A stretch of DNA of 60,960 nucleotides from Bradyrhizobiaceae bacterium (GCA_947481685.1 CANKHA010000015.1:1-60960), one strand, 5' to 3'; positions 16,476 to 25,113 are shown, counted from the first letter of the stretch. A program made the numbers and translations. The notes: generated by a model not told the origin, from the sequence alone.

Positions 16476-17744
16476 TCAGCGGGTGTCGGGCGCCGGGATC
16501 GTGCGCGCGACGAGAGCGGCGACAGCAAGATTGGCGACGCCGAGTGCAATGAACAATGTCGGCGTGTCCATGCCCTGCTTCTGCAGCAGGGAAATCGCGA
16601 GCGATCCCACCACCATGAAGGCGGCGTTAAGCACGTTCACCGCCGCGACAACGCGCGCGCGGCGATCCACGCCCGCCCATGCCTGCACCGCCGCGAAAGC
16701 CGGTACGATAAACAAGCCTCCGCCGATGGCGATGCCGGACAGATCGATCAGGCTGCGCACCCCGCGCAAGGACTCGAGCACTGTACCGATGCCGGCCATC
16801 GCCGTGGCGGGTTCCATTGCGTAATTGGCAAGGCCCAGATCAATCGCGCACAGGCCCAGGATAACGGCGCCGACCGGCGTCGGCCACAGCAGGATGCGTC
16901 CACGCGCAAGCAAGGCGGCAAGCCCCGAGCCGACCGCCACCGCGATTGAGAACACGGCAAGAAAGGCGGTAGCGACCTCTTCATTGCCACCCAGGCCCTT
17001 GCTGACGAGTGGTGGCATCAGCGCCAGAACAATAATGCCCGAGAGCCAGAACCAGCTCGAGATCAGCGACCCCCACCAGAGGCGGGAATCCGCCCATAAA
17101 TGTTTCAGTAACCCTGCGGTGGCGCGGGCAATGTTCCAGGAGATGGCGAGATCGGGCGCAGCCTGGCCTGTCGGCGGAATGAACAGGCTCGCGCCCCAGC
17201 ACATGAGGGCGAAGCCGATCATCAGCAACGACAGATGGGCCGGATCGCCGCCGCCCTTGGCTGCCAGCCCGCCGCAAATGGTGCCAAGCAAGATGGCCAT
17301 GAAGGTAGCGCCTTCCACCAATGCGTTGGCGGCAGGCAATTCCGAGCGTTCGAGGTGATCCGGCAGGATGCCGTATTTGATCGGGCCGAACAACGCGCCG
17401 ATCACGCCGAACAGGCAGAGGGCGATGAACAGGACCGGCACCGAATTCAGGTGAAAGCCTGCTACCGCAACAAAGGCGATGCCGCTCTCGACAAATTTCA
17501 ACCATCGCGCCACCCGCGCCTTGTCGAACTTGTCAGCCATCTGCCCGCCCAACGAGGACAGGAAAAAGAACGGCGCGATGAAAATGCCGCCGGCCAGCGT
17601 AATCAGCGCCTCGGCGTTGGGGCCGCCGATCTGGAAAAGGATCAGGAAGACGAGCGCCGTCTTGAGGAAATTGTCGCTGAAGGCCGAAAAGAACTGGCAC
17701 CAGAACAGTGGCGCAAAGCGCCGAGAGAACATCAGCGAGTTCAT
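16476..17744 (-). CDS. MFS transporter of the LplT (lysophospholipid) type, stand-alone
   Basis: A 422-residue 12-helix MFS protein. The N-terminus RRFAPLFWCQFFSAFSDNFLKTALV and the GGIFIAPFFFLSSLGGQMADK loop are the LplT/Aas signature; LplT moves lysophospholipids across the inner membrane for re-acylation. In many relatives this domain is fused to an acyltransferase and an acyl-ACP synthetase. Here it ends with a normal stop and no acyltransferase gene is adjacent. The start lies close to an AGGGG site. Confidence 0.8.
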   Translation of the reverse strand: MNSLMFSRRFAPLFWCQFFSAFSDNFLKTALVFLILFQIGGPNAEALITLAGGIFIAPFFFLSSLGGQMADKFDKARVARWLKFVESGIAFVAVAGFHLNSVPVLFIALCLFGVIGALFGPIKYGILPDHLERSELPAANALVEGATFMAILLGTICGGLAAKGGGDPAHLSLLMIGFALMCWGASLFIPPTGQAAPDLAISWNIARATAGLLKHLWADSRLWWGSLISSWFWLSGIIVLALMPPLVSKGLGGNEEVATAFLAVFSIAVAVGSGLAALLARGRILLWPTPVGAVILGLCAIDLGLANYAMEPATAMAGIGTVLESLRGVRSLIDLSGIAIGGGLFIVPAFAAVQAWAGVDRRARVVAAVNVLNAAFMVVGSLAISLLQKQGMDTPTLFIALGVANLAVAALVARTIPAPDTR

Positions 17745-17797
17745 CCCCTGCCAATAGGTCCGATCCGCAAGGGGAACAAGTAGGTTGCGGACAAGCC

Positions 17798-17825
17798 AAA
17801 GGGGCGGCCCGAGGACCGCCCCTTT
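17798..17825 (-). terminator. Hairpin terminator after the 36-aa membrane protein gene
   Basis: AAAGGGGCGG (17798-17807) pairs with CCGCCCCTTT (17816-17825) around an 8-base loop. The arms end in T/A runs on both strands. It lies 14 bases downstream of the small gene. Confidence 0.75.
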
Positions 17826-17839
17826 GCATATAAGTCCGG

Positions 17840-17950
17840 CTAGTGGACGCTGAGCGGAGGCTCCCGCCCCTTAACCCCTTGGAGCATGATGGCCGCAACG
17901 CTCAGGGAAATCGCGACAGCAGCCGTGATGCCGAAAAAGGAGATCCACAT
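17840..17950 (-). CDS. Small 36-residue membrane protein
   Basis: An ATG at 17950 with a full Shine-Dalgarno GGAGGT five bases upstream opens a 36-codon frame ending in TAG at 17840. It encodes one hydrophobic helix (WISFFGITAAVAISLSVAAI) and a short tail, KGREPPLSVH. The strong site, the membrane helix and the terminator immediately downstream support a real gene too short for routine calling. It has its own upstream region shared with the divergent MFS gene. The function is unknown. Confidence 0.65.
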   Translation of the reverse strand: MWISFFGITAAVAISLSVAAIMLQGVKGREPPLSVH

Positions 17951-18007
17951 GAAATACCTCCACAATAGGTTCGGAGGGAAACGCCCTAACAGGATATGTT
18001 GTTCCGG

Positions 18008-18021
18008 CTGAATATATTCAG
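18008..18021. promoter_or_regulatory. Perfect 14-bp palindrome between divergent genes
   Basis: CTGAATATATTCAG is perfectly self-complementary. It lies 57 bases upstream of the small membrane protein gene and about 145 bases upstream of the MFS gene at 18167. It is a plausible operator for a dimeric regulator. The rest of 17951-18166 contains no gene. Confidence 0.35.
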
Positions 18022-18166
18022 ATTTACAACTATAGATTGTATTTAGGGACTAAAGCGGTGTTCCGGTAAGCCGTCTCCCTTGGGTGGGGAGTTTTTGTCC
18101 TCTCCGGGTTGGTGGGTGGTAGTGCATGGCCCATATTGAAAAAACCGCTCCGGGAATGCCGCGTTT

Positions 18167-19393
18167 ATGACGACGACCACTGCGACATCGCTTTCATCCG
18201 CAACTGACCGCCGGCAGGAGCGCTGGCTGATTGCGCTTGTGAGCACGGCGCATTTCGTCAGTCACTATTTCATCATTCTGCTCGCGCCGCTGTTCGTGTT
18301 CATCCGCGCCGACTATGGCGTGAGCTACACCGAACTTGGCTTTGCCTATGTCGCTTTCAACGTGGTGACGGCGCTGCTGCAGACGCCCGCCGGATTTCTG
18401 GTCGATCGCGTCGGCGCACGCTGGCCTCTGATCGGAGGGCTGGCGCTCGGCGGCGTCGCCATCGCAATCGCCGGGATGGTGGATTCGTTCTGGGTCCTGG
18501 TTGCGATGTTCGGTGTCGCCGGTCTTGCGAATACGGTTTATCACCCGGCCGATTACACGCTGCTCTCGCAAGGGGTGTCGCCAAAACGTCTCCCGCAGGC
18601 TTTTTCGATCCACACATTTGCCGGAATGCTCGGCGGTGCGGCTGCTCCGGCGAGCCTCTTGTTAATGCATAACCTCGCCGGATGGCGTGCCGCGTTCTTT
18701 GGCGCCGCCGTTCTCGGATTGGCAACCGCTGCATTGATGGTGTTGGCGCCAAATTTCGAATGGCGCGTGCAACCAGTCAAACCTTCGGATGCTTCGCAAC
18801 CGGACCAAACCGGTTGGAGTCTGCTTTTATCGCTACCGATCCTTCAGAGCCTTTTGTTCTTCGTGATGCTAGCCATCGCGAATGCCGGCTTGCAGAATTA
18901 TTCTGTCGCTGCATTCGGCGATTTATTCGGTACCCCGCTTGGCGCGGCCAACACTGCGCTGTCGGGCTATCTTCTGCTCACGGCTATCGGCGTGCTGACA
19001 GGTGGTCTGGTCGCAAGTCGTACAAACCGGCACGCACTCGTGGCATCGATCGGCTTGATCGCAGCATCCGTCGTGACGTTCGCCATCGGGATGGCCGATC
19101 TCGGCAGCATCTTCATTATTTTAATGATGTCGCTTTCGGGTTTCCTCACCGGCATTATCATGCCGTCTCGCGACCTGATCGTGCGTGAGAACACGCCGCC
19201 CGGTTCCTTTGGCAAGGTTTTCGGTTTCGTCACCACCGGCTTCAACATCGGCGGCATTGTCTCGCCGCTGGTCTTTGGCTGGCTGATGGACAACAATAGC
19301 CCGCGCGGCGTTTTTATCTTTGTCGCGGCGGTGTCGCTGATTTCCGTCGTCACTGTTCTCGCCATTCCAAAACAGCGTCCCGCAGCGCACTGA
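18167..19393 (+). CDS. MFS transporter (Fsr-like)
   Basis: A 408-residue 12-helix transporter. STAHFVSHYFIILLAPLFVFI in helix 1 and the QTPAGFLVDRVGARWPLIGG loop resemble fosmidomycin-resistance-like and related sugar or drug MFS proteins. A central loop (about 200-215) separates two six-helix halves. It is followed 11 bases later by a short-chain dehydrogenase and is probably co-transcribed. The substrate is not evident. Confidence 0.8.
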   Translation: MTTTTATSLSSATDRRQERWLIALVSTAHFVSHYFIILLAPLFVFIRADYGVSYTELGFAYVAFNVVTALLQTPAGFLVDRVGARWPLIGGLALGGVAIAIAGMVDSFWVLVAMFGVAGLANTVYHPADYTLLSQGVSPKRLPQAFSIHTFAGMLGGAAAPASLLLMHNLAGWRAAFFGAAVLGLATAALMVLAPNFEWRVQPVKPSDASQPDQTGWSLLLSLPILQSLLFFVMLAIANAGLQNYSVAAFGDLFGTPLGAANTALSGYLLLTAIGVLTGGLVASRTNRHALVASIGLIAASVVTFAIGMADLGSIFIILMMSLSGFLTGIIMPSRDLIVRENTPPGSFGKVFGFVTTGFNIGGIVSPLVFGWLMDNNSPRGVFIFVAAVSLISVVTVLAIPKQRPAAH

Positions 19394-19404
19394 GCAAAAA
19401 CCCC

Positions 19405-20187
19405 ATGACTCCCATCACTCTGCTCACCGGCGCGTCCGCGGGCATCGGTACCGCATTGGCGCATGAGTTCGCAAGTCACGGTCACGCGCTTGTGCTGGTC
19501 GCGCGGCGCGAGCAACGGCTGAACGCATTGGCCGATGCGATTGCTGCCGCAGGCCATCCGCGTCCGATGGTCCTGGCGATCGACCTGCAAAGCCCGGAGG
19601 CCGGAGCGCGCATCGCGACCGAGCTGCAGGCCCGCGGTCTGGAGCCGGGCGTCGTCATCAACAATGCCGGCTTCGGCCTGGTGGGGTTGGCCACTGAACT
19701 GGACATCGCCGAGCAACGCGACATGATCGATTTGAATGTGTCAGCGCTCACCGATCTGTCGTTGCGTTTTGTCGCCAGTATCGAGCGGCACAAGGGCGGC
19801 ATCCTGAATGTCGCCTCGGTCGCAAGCTTCATGCCTGGGCCGCGGTCGGCGGTGTATTATGCCACCAAGGCTTACGTGCTGTCCTTTACCGAAGCGCTGC
19901 ATCAGGAACTGGCGCCGCGCGGCATCCGCGTCTGTGCGCTATGTCCCGGTCCGGTGCCGACGGAATTCCAGGCGCGCGCCGGGGTGCCGCAGGCGCGCGG
20001 ACCGGGATCGATGACACTCTCTGCCGAAGAAGTTGCCCGCGCGGGCTATCGCGGCTTTATGGAAGGCCACCGCGTCGTGGTGCCGGGCTTCGCCAACCGC
20101 CTGATCACGCTAGCGTCGCGGCTGGTGCCGCGACGCTTTCTCTTGAGGGCGCTCGAAAGTCGTCAGATGAAACGCAAGGAATCCTGA
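19405..20187 (+). CDS. Short-chain dehydrogenase/reductase
   Basis: A 260-residue classical SDR. The cofactor loop is TGASAGIG (8-15), followed by an ARREQRLNALA-type NADP-preferring stretch. NNAG lies near 90, and catalytic Ser (near 139) and Y-x3-K (YYATK near 152-156) are present. The C-terminal extension (LITLASRLVPRRFLLRALESR) is basic and amphipathic and is seen in membrane-associated SDRs of the DltE/YqjQ kind. It ends 3 bases before the convergent tctC-type gene. The substrate is unknown. Confidence 0.85.
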   Translation: MTPITLLTGASAGIGTALAHEFASHGHALVLVARREQRLNALADAIAAAGHPRPMVLAIDLQSPEAGARIATELQARGLEPGVVINNAGFGLVGLATELDIAEQRDMIDLNVSALTDLSLRFVASIERHKGGILNVASVASFMPGPRSAVYYATKAYVLSFTEALHQELAPRGIRVCALCPGPVPTEFQARAGVPQARGPGSMTLSAEEVARAGYRGFMEGHRVVVPGFANRLITLASRLVPRRFLLRALESRQMKRKES

Positions 20188-20190
20188 CGC

Positions 20191-21225
20191 TTACTTCGCG
20201 TTCGGATCGATCGCGTTGCTCACACGCTTCACCACGTCGGGTGGCGTCTTCACCAGTTTCTCGACGGTCTTCTGAACTTCCTCGCCGCTGCTAATGTCGG
20301 AGTCGAGGCCGGTCTTGGCCGCGTCGTCCTTGAAGTCCTGATCCTTCGCCATGGCCATCACGGCCGCGCGCAATGCGGCCACGCGGTCAGCAGGGACACC
20401 CGGCGGCGCCATGATCGGGCGGGCGATGGTGTTCTGCGTGAAATAGAATTCCAGGGCCTGCTTGTCCGCATCGGTCTTGGCGAATTCCAGGCTGAGCGGA
20501 ACATTGGGAAGATCCTTGTCGCGCTTCAGTCCGTTCTGCATCAGGATCCGGATCTTGCCTGCCTTATATTCTGCCGCCTTGTTGGTTTTCAGCGTGGGCC
20601 AGGACATGCTGCCGATGCCGGAGATTTCGCCGCGCTCCATAGCGAGCATTGCTTCGGTCTGGCTCTTGTAGCCTCCGATGATCTTGAATTTGGTCCCGAG
20701 GATGGCATTGATCAGGCGCGGGCCCGTTTCGTTCTCCGCCCCGGAGCCGCTGCCCCCTACGAGAACCTCCTGGGTGAAGAGATCTTCCGTTTTCTTGGCC
20801 GGGCTCGTCTCCCACACCATCGCTACACCAACCTCGGACGACATGTTGCCGATCCAGGTGTATTTCTCCGGATCGTATTGTACGCCCGGCTGGCCGGTCA
20901 GTTTGAACAGCGGGATGCCGCGCTGGAGCATGCCGATCGATGTCCCGTCCTTGGGCGCCACGCTGTACATATAGTTGGCCGCGGTGATGCTGCCCGCGCC
21001 GGGCCGGTTTTGCACGATGACCGTGGGATTTCCTGGGATGAATTTTCCGAGATGGCGGCCCAGCAGCCGCGCGTTGTTGTCGTAGCCGCCGCCGGCATCC
21101 GAGCCGACAACGATGGTGAGGGTCTTGCCTGTGTAGAATTCCGCCACCGTTTCCGCGGAAGCCGCGGTTGTGGCGACCACGAAACCGAGCGCCGCCAAGC
21201 CAATCAAACGTCCCACTCCCAGCAT
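20191..21225 (-). CDS. Tripartite tricarboxylate transporter solute-binding protein (TctC/Bug family)
   Basis: A 344-residue periplasmic binding protein. The ATG at 21225 begins a clear signal peptide (LIGLAALGFVVATTAASA); the open frame extends upstream without one. Family marks are FYTGKTLTIVVGSDAGGGYDN, IPGNPTVIVQNRPGAGS and MYSVAPKDG. It captures a carboxylate for a TctA/TctB membrane pair, which is not encoded here. A terminator separates it from the deacetylase-like gene upstream. A second TctC of identical length lies at 25114. Confidence 0.88.
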   Translation of the reverse strand: MLGVGRLIGLAALGFVVATTAASAETVAEFYTGKTLTIVVGSDAGGGYDNNARLLGRHLGKFIPGNPTVIVQNRPGAGSITAANYMYSVAPKDGTSIGMLQRGIPLFKLTGQPGVQYDPEKYTWIGNMSSEVGVAMVWETSPAKKTEDLFTQEVLVGGSGSGAENETGPRLINAILGTKFKIIGGYKSQTEAMLAMERGEISGIGSMSWPTLKTNKAAEYKAGKIRILMQNGLKRDKDLPNVPLSLEFAKTDADKQALEFYFTQNTIARPIMAPPGVPADRVAALRAAVMAMAKDQDFKDDAAKTGLDSDISSGEEVQKTVEKLVKTPPDVVKRVSNAIDPNAK

Positions 21226-21250
21226 GGTTTTTATCCTCTTGATGGGGATC

Positions 21251-21286
21251 AAAAAATCGCCGGCACCTCGATAAAGGTGCCGGCGA
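21251..21286 (-). terminator. Intrinsic terminator between deacetylase-like gene and tctC
   Basis: On the minus strand a perfect 12-bp stem (21257-21268 with 21275-21286, loop of 6) runs into six Ts (21251-21256). It lies downstream of the 21317-22171 gene and upstream of the TctC gene, so it ends or attenuates that transcript. Confidence 0.88.
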
Positions 21287-21316
21287 CGTTTTAGCAGGAA
21301 ACGCAGGAAAGGAATA

Positions 21317-22171
21317 TCAGGCGCTGGCCACTTTCCGCGGGGCTTCCAGCTTGAACACGCTATCGCGGGTCCAACTGGCGACCTCGGTGGCGGTGGTGAT
21401 CCAGACACCTTCCTTCTTCATGTGCTGGATGGTGCTGCGCAGTGCGGCAGCACGGCCCGGCCGGCCGGAGATGTAGCAATGGATCTGGAAAGGCACATAG
21501 GTCGCGACCGACTTCGACTCTTCGTAGAACTCGTCGAACATCGATTTCCAGATGATCTTCGTGTGTTCCGGGTCGCCGGCATCGTTGTTGCGGTGGCCAT
21601 AGGTGCGGCCATCGCCATAGGGCTGACGCGGGAGCTCGACCAGATACTTCCCGTTGCTCTCCCAGAGGAACGGCAGGTCGTGCGAGAAGGAATTGCTGTT
21701 CCAGAGATAGCCATGCTCCATCAGGAGCTCGATGCTGTTGGGGCTCTGGGTGCAGGAGCGCCAGCCGATCGGTGTATGGCCGGTGCGGGTGCGGATCATG
21801 TCCGTGGTACGCTTCATCACGTCCCGTTCCTGATCGCGTGTCAGATCGCGGGCGGTTTCGTGATGATAGCCATGGCCGGCAATTTCATGGCCTTGGTCGA
21901 CGATGGCCTTCACCGCTTCCGGGAAACGTTCGGCGATGCCGCCGCAGGTGTTGAAGGTGATCTTGACGTTCTCTTCCTTGAGGATATTGAGAATGCGCCA
22001 GATGCCGGTATGCGGGCCATACTCACACTGGGTCCATTCCTCATGGTCCATCGTGCCGTCGGGAAGCGGACGGCAGTCCTCGCCACCCTGAAAATCCAGC
22101 GTCAGCACGACGGCGGCGCGGTAGTCCTTCGGCCAGAAAAATTTGCCGTCATAATGGATCTCGCGAAGCAT
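21317..22171 (-). CDS. NodB-fold (polysaccharide deacetylase-like) amidohydrolase, paralogue 1
   Basis: A 284-residue protein without a signal peptide, hence cytoplasmic. Metal-site motifs are present: LTLDFQGGED (D26) and HEIAGHGYHHE (H100 and H103/H104), with IGWRSCTQSPNS and LPRQPYGDG later in the fold. It belongs to the PuuE/HpPgdA branch of CE4, whose members hydrolyse small amides such as allantoin. A small-molecule substrate imported from outside is more likely than a polysaccharide. Two paralogues lie at 23171 and 24065, with a GntR regulator between. Confidence 0.85.
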   Translation of the reverse strand: MLREIHYDGKFFWPKDYRAAVVLTLDFQGGEDCRPLPDGTMDHEEWTQCEYGPHTGIWRILNILKEENVKITFNTCGGIAERFPEAVKAIVDQGHEIAGHGYHHETARDLTRDQERDVMKRTTDMIRTRTGHTPIGWRSCTQSPNSIELLMEHGYLWNSNSFSHDLPFLWESNGKYLVELPRQPYGDGRTYGHRNNDAGDPEHTKIIWKSMFDEFYEESKSVATYVPFQIHCYISGRPGRAAALRSTIQHMKKEGVWITTATEVASWTRDSVFKLEAPRKVASA

Positions 22172-22297
22172 GGAAGTATCTCCTCTTGGGGATTTTTTGG
22201 CGTGCCAGGAAGCTAGCAGATGACGGCGTTAGGCGGTATCCCCGATTGGGGAATGATGGTGTTTCCCCAAGAGTGCCGCCGGCTCACGCGAAAGCGA

Positions 22298-23017
22298 TCA
22301 AGCCTTGTTGTTAAACGACTTGATGGCATCGACGATGGTGTCGAGCACTTTGATGTGGGCGAGGATCAGCGCTTCGCATTTCTTGCTGTCGCGGGCGAGC
22401 GCCGCATCGAGCATCTTCTTGTGCTCGGTGTCATTGACCGCGCTGCGCCAGACGTGGCGCGGAGCGATCCGCTGGTAGCGCGTGAACTGATCGAACAGCT
22501 GCCGCCGCAGATGCAGGAGCCGCGGGGACCCGCACGCCGAAACCAGAGCCTCGTGAAACGCTTGGTGCCGGCCCGGCCATTCGGTTCCGCGCGCGGCAGG
22601 CGTGGCGAGCGACATGTGGTGGAAGGATCGCAGCAGATCCGCTTCCCACATATCATTGCCGCGTTCGACCGAGCGGGTCACCGCAAGAACTTCGATTTCT
22701 TTGCGCAACATCGTGAGGTCGACGAAGTCATCTTCGGTAATCGGGGCGACGCGAAACCCGCGGCGGTCTTCGCCGGTGACAAGGCCTTCCACCGCGAGAC
22801 GCGACAGGGATTCCCGCAAGGGGCTCGCGCCCACGTCGTACTTGTCGCGAAGTTCTTCAAGAACGAGTTTTGAACCGGGTTCCAGGCGAAGCTCGAGGAT
22901 ATCGCTGCGCATCAAAGCAAACACGCGCGCGGTCAACGTCGTTGACACGCCTTCATCGACAGCGCCGGCCTTGTTAGCAGCAAGGGCGCCTCGCGCTTGT
23001 GCAACAGGTCGGCGCAT
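22298..23017 (-). CDS. GntR-family regulator with FCD domain
   Basis: A 239-residue protein from ATG 23017; the frame runs open upstream, but a sigma-70 promoter at 23066-23094 favours this start. The winged helix-turn-helix covers about 25-85 (RSDILELRLEPGSKLVLEELRDKYDVGASPLRESLSRL), and the FCD all-helical effector domain about 95-225, with the Asp/His metal residues typical of this class. FCD regulators respond to organic acids. Its place among the NodB-like and TctC genes suggests it controls them. Palindromes between the divergent genes at 24913/25114 are candidate sites. Confidence 0.88.
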   Translation of the reverse strand: MRRPVAQARGALAANKAGAVDEGVSTTLTARVFALMRSDILELRLEPGSKLVLEELRDKYDVGASPLRESLSRLAVEGLVTGEDRRGFRVAPITEDDFVDLTMLRKEIEVLAVTRSVERGNDMWEADLLRSFHHMSLATPAARGTEWPGRHQAFHEALVSACGSPRLLHLRRQLFDQFTRYQRIAPRHVWRSAVNDTEHKKMLDAALARDSKKCEALILAHIKVLDTIVDAIKSFNNKA

Positions 23018-23065
23018 GAGTCTTCGGGTTCCGGTCAATGATTTACGGCCGAGAGTGTCCGTCGA

Positions 23066-23094
23066 TAGGCACACAAATATGCAAACGATGTCAA
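23066..23094 (-). promoter_or_regulatory. Sigma-70 type promoter of the GntR gene
   Basis: On the minus strand TTGACA (23089-23094) is followed after 17 bases by TGCCTA (23066-23071). Spacing is ideal and the -35 is perfect. It lies 49 bases upstream of the chosen start. Confidence 0.6.
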
Positions 23095-23116
23095 GATTCT
23101 GCCTGTTGTGTAACGA

Positions 23117-23151
23117 CCGCCTTCGCACCGATTACAAAGGTGCGAAGGCGG
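23117..23151 (-). terminator. 13-bp hairpin after NodB-like paralogue 2
   Basis: CCGCCTTCGCACC (23117-23129) pairs perfectly with GGTGCGAAGGCGG (23139-23151) around a 9-base loop. It lies 20 bases downstream of the gene ending at 23171. There is no T-run, so it may act as an mRNA-stabilising end or a rho-assisted terminator. Confidence 0.6.
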
Positions 23152-23170
23152 TACCGCGCCCCCGCTGCGG

Positions 23171-24055
23171 TTAGGCCGTAAGCAGTTTTTCGGCTTCGTA
23201 ATTACCCAGCCACCATTTGCGCACTTCGTCGTGGGTGGTGAACACCACGCCTTCATGCTGCTTGGCGTAGCCGATGAAGTCGTCGAACAGCTTCGCTCGT
23301 GATGGCCGGCCGGTGATGAAGTCGTGCACCGTCAATGGCATCATCACAGCCTGTTCGGCTCCCCGTTCGTACAACGCGTCAAACTGGTCGCGCATGATCT
23401 GCGCTACGCAATCGGGTGTGTTCATGTCCCAGGTATTGAACCGGTTGATCTGCTCGATATTCCCGGCGCCCTTCGAATAGGCCGCATCGCTGTAGACCGA
23501 GAACGGCACTTCCATAAAATGCTTGCCGTGGCCTTCGATGATGTAAGGCAGATCATCGTTCCAGACGCTCGCATCCCATTCGAAGTCGAAGTTCTTCAGG
23601 AGCAAATCAAGCGTCACGTGACTGGCGGCGCACGTGCGCCATCCCTTCAAATGATGGCCCATCTTGTCTTCGAACACGCGCACGGTCTTCGTAATGATCT
23701 CCAGTTCCTTGTCGGGATGAAGATCGCTGGGCGACTCGTGTGCGTAACCATGTCCGGCGATCGAATGGCCCTGCTTGATCACTTCGCGCGATAACTCGGG
23801 ATATTTCTCGCAGGTCGCGCCGCAGATGATCCAGGTGCCCATCACGCCGTGCTTGTTCATGATCTCAAGCAAACGCCAGCCACCGCGCCGTCCGCCGTAA
23901 GACCGCTCATAATAATCGCGCGGATCGACCGCACCGTCCGGCAGCATCACACAGGCTTCTTCAGACTGATGATGCACGCTGATGATGATCGGCAGCCGAA
24001 CACCAGGTGGCCACTTGCCGGCTTTTTTCAGTGCGACTTCTTTCCAGTTACCCAT
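23171..24055 (-). CDS. NodB-fold deacetylase-like protein, paralogue 2 (altered first metal ligand)
   Basis: A 294-residue cytoplasmic protein. GAGGGCGCC precedes ATG. The second metal motif is kept (AGHGYAHES, H102 and H106), but where paralogue 1 has LTLDFQ this one has ISVHHQSEE, a His instead of Asp. LKGWRTCAASHVT and FEWDASVWNDDLPY follow the family. It starts 9 bases after the stop of paralogue 3, so the two are probably translated together and may form a mixed oligomer. The substrate is unknown. Confidence 0.85.
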   Translation of the reverse strand: MGNWKEVALKKAGKWPPGVRLPIIISVHHQSEEACVMLPDGAVDPRDYYERSYGGRRGGWRLLEIMNKHGVMGTWIICGATCEKYPELSREVIKQGHSIAGHGYAHESPSDLHPDKELEIITKTVRVFEDKMGHHLKGWRTCAASHVTLDLLLKNFDFEWDASVWNDDLPYIIEGHGKHFMEVPFSVYSDAAYSKGAGNIEQINRFNTWDMNTPDCVAQIMRDQFDALYERGAEQAVMMPLTVHDFITGRPSRAKLFDDFIGYAKQHEGVVFTTHDEVRKWWLGNYEAEKLLTA

Positions 24056-24064
24056 GGCGCCCTC

Positions 24065-24913
24065 TCAATGTTTCTTGCCAGCCACGTCGTTGCACCATCC
24101 CGCAATGTCGCTGCATTGCGTGAACTGCACGTCGTTGTGGGCGATGACTCGTGTCAGGAAGGTTTTTAACGTGCGCAGCGGTGTGGGACGTCCCGCTGCC
24201 CAGGTCTGAAGACTCAGGATCAGGAAACGCGGCGCCTTGTCGGACTCGCGATAGAGAATATCGAATTCGTTGTTCCAGACGGATGCAACGCCCGCAGGTC
24301 CGCCGCGCATCGGATATGGAAACGCCACGTGCGATTTTTCCGACGTGGTTGTCGTGAACGGGATTTCGAGAATCCTTTTTCCGTCGTCGCATTCCATCTG
24401 ATAGGGCAGATCGTCGTTCAGCATGCTGCTGTCCCAAGTAAAGCCTTCTGATGTCAGCACATCGAAGGTGTGGGGGCTGATGCGATAATCCGGGGTGCGC
24501 CATCCCTTGATCTCGGTGTCCGCACCGCAGACATCCTTGATGGCTTTCACGCTGCGACGCACGATCGCCCGCTCGCGTTCGGGGCTCACGGTGCGAACCT
24601 TTTCGAAGCTGTAGCCCATGGCCGCGATCTCGTGGCCAGCCTTCTTGGCGGCGAGCACCGTGTCGGGGAATTTCTCCGCCGTCGCGCCGCTGATGAAAAA
24701 GGTCGACTTGATGCCGAGGACGTCGAGCATTTCAAGCACGTTCCAGACCCCGCGGCGTCCGCCATACTCCATCTGACCGAAATAGTTGGCGTTCGGGCGG
24801 TCGCCCGGCCGGTTTGGCGCCGCTTCGCCGGTATTGTGTTCGAAGGTCAGGACGAAGGGGAGTCTGATCCCCTGCGGCCAGCTTTTCAGCGGCAACTGCA
24901 CTTCCTTTGCCAT
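24065..24913 (-). CDS. NodB-fold deacetylase-like protein, paralogue 3 (metal-site residues missing)
   Basis: A 282-residue protein from ATG 24913 (MAKEVQLPLKSWPQGIRLPF aligns with the start of paralogue 2); a start at 25018 is possible but has no ribosome site. The fold is clear (YGGRRGVWNVLEMLDVLGIKSTFF-like segment, IKGWRTPDYRISPH, FTWDSSMLNDDLPY). The metal motifs are not: LTFEHN replaces LTLDFQ, and HEIAAMGYSFEK replaces GHGYHHE, so both motif-2 His are lost. It may be a non-catalytic partner of paralogue 2. Confidence 0.82.
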   Translation of the reverse strand: MAKEVQLPLKSWPQGIRLPFVLTFEHNTGEAAPNRPGDRPNANYFGQMEYGGRRGVWNVLEMLDVLGIKSTFFISGATAEKFPDTVLAAKKAGHEIAAMGYSFEKVRTVSPERERAIVRRSVKAIKDVCGADTEIKGWRTPDYRISPHTFDVLTSEGFTWDSSMLNDDLPYQMECDDGKRILEIPFTTTTSEKSHVAFPYPMRGGPAGVASVWNNEFDILYRESDKAPRFLILSLQTWAAGRPTPLRTLKTFLTRVIAHNDVQFTQCSDIAGWCNDVAGKKH

Positions 24914-25013
24914 TTTCTCTCTTTCCGCCTGCGTTTTCTTGGCTTCGCGCCGGGGTGGCGGCGCGGCGAGGGGGCCATGCGGCCTCCCGTCAGCATCGAA
25001 TATTATCTCCATC

Positions 25014-25043
25014 GACAAATGTCAATTTTATCGATAAAATGTC
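25014..25043. promoter_or_regulatory. Candidate GntR operator region (overlapping palindromes)
   Basis: GACA-AA-TGTC (25014-25023) adjoins a perfect 14-bp palindrome TTTTATCGATAAAA (25026-25039) followed by TGTC. It lies between divergent genes, 101 bases upstream of the NodB-like paralogue 3 start and 71 bases upstream of the second tctC. An FCD-GntR regulator gene lies in the same cluster. Binding is inferred only. Confidence 0.45.
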
Positions 25044-25113
25044 TTACCGTCGAAAAAGGCGGGCACAACAATGTCGCGGCGACAAAGCCGCCAGTTCTGC
25101 AAGGGAGGGTGGA

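Noticed and set aside
16355-16549. Minus-strand frame of 64 codons downstream of the LplT-like gene
   Set aside because: It overlaps the 3' end of the MFS gene out of frame and has no ribosome site or recognisable product.
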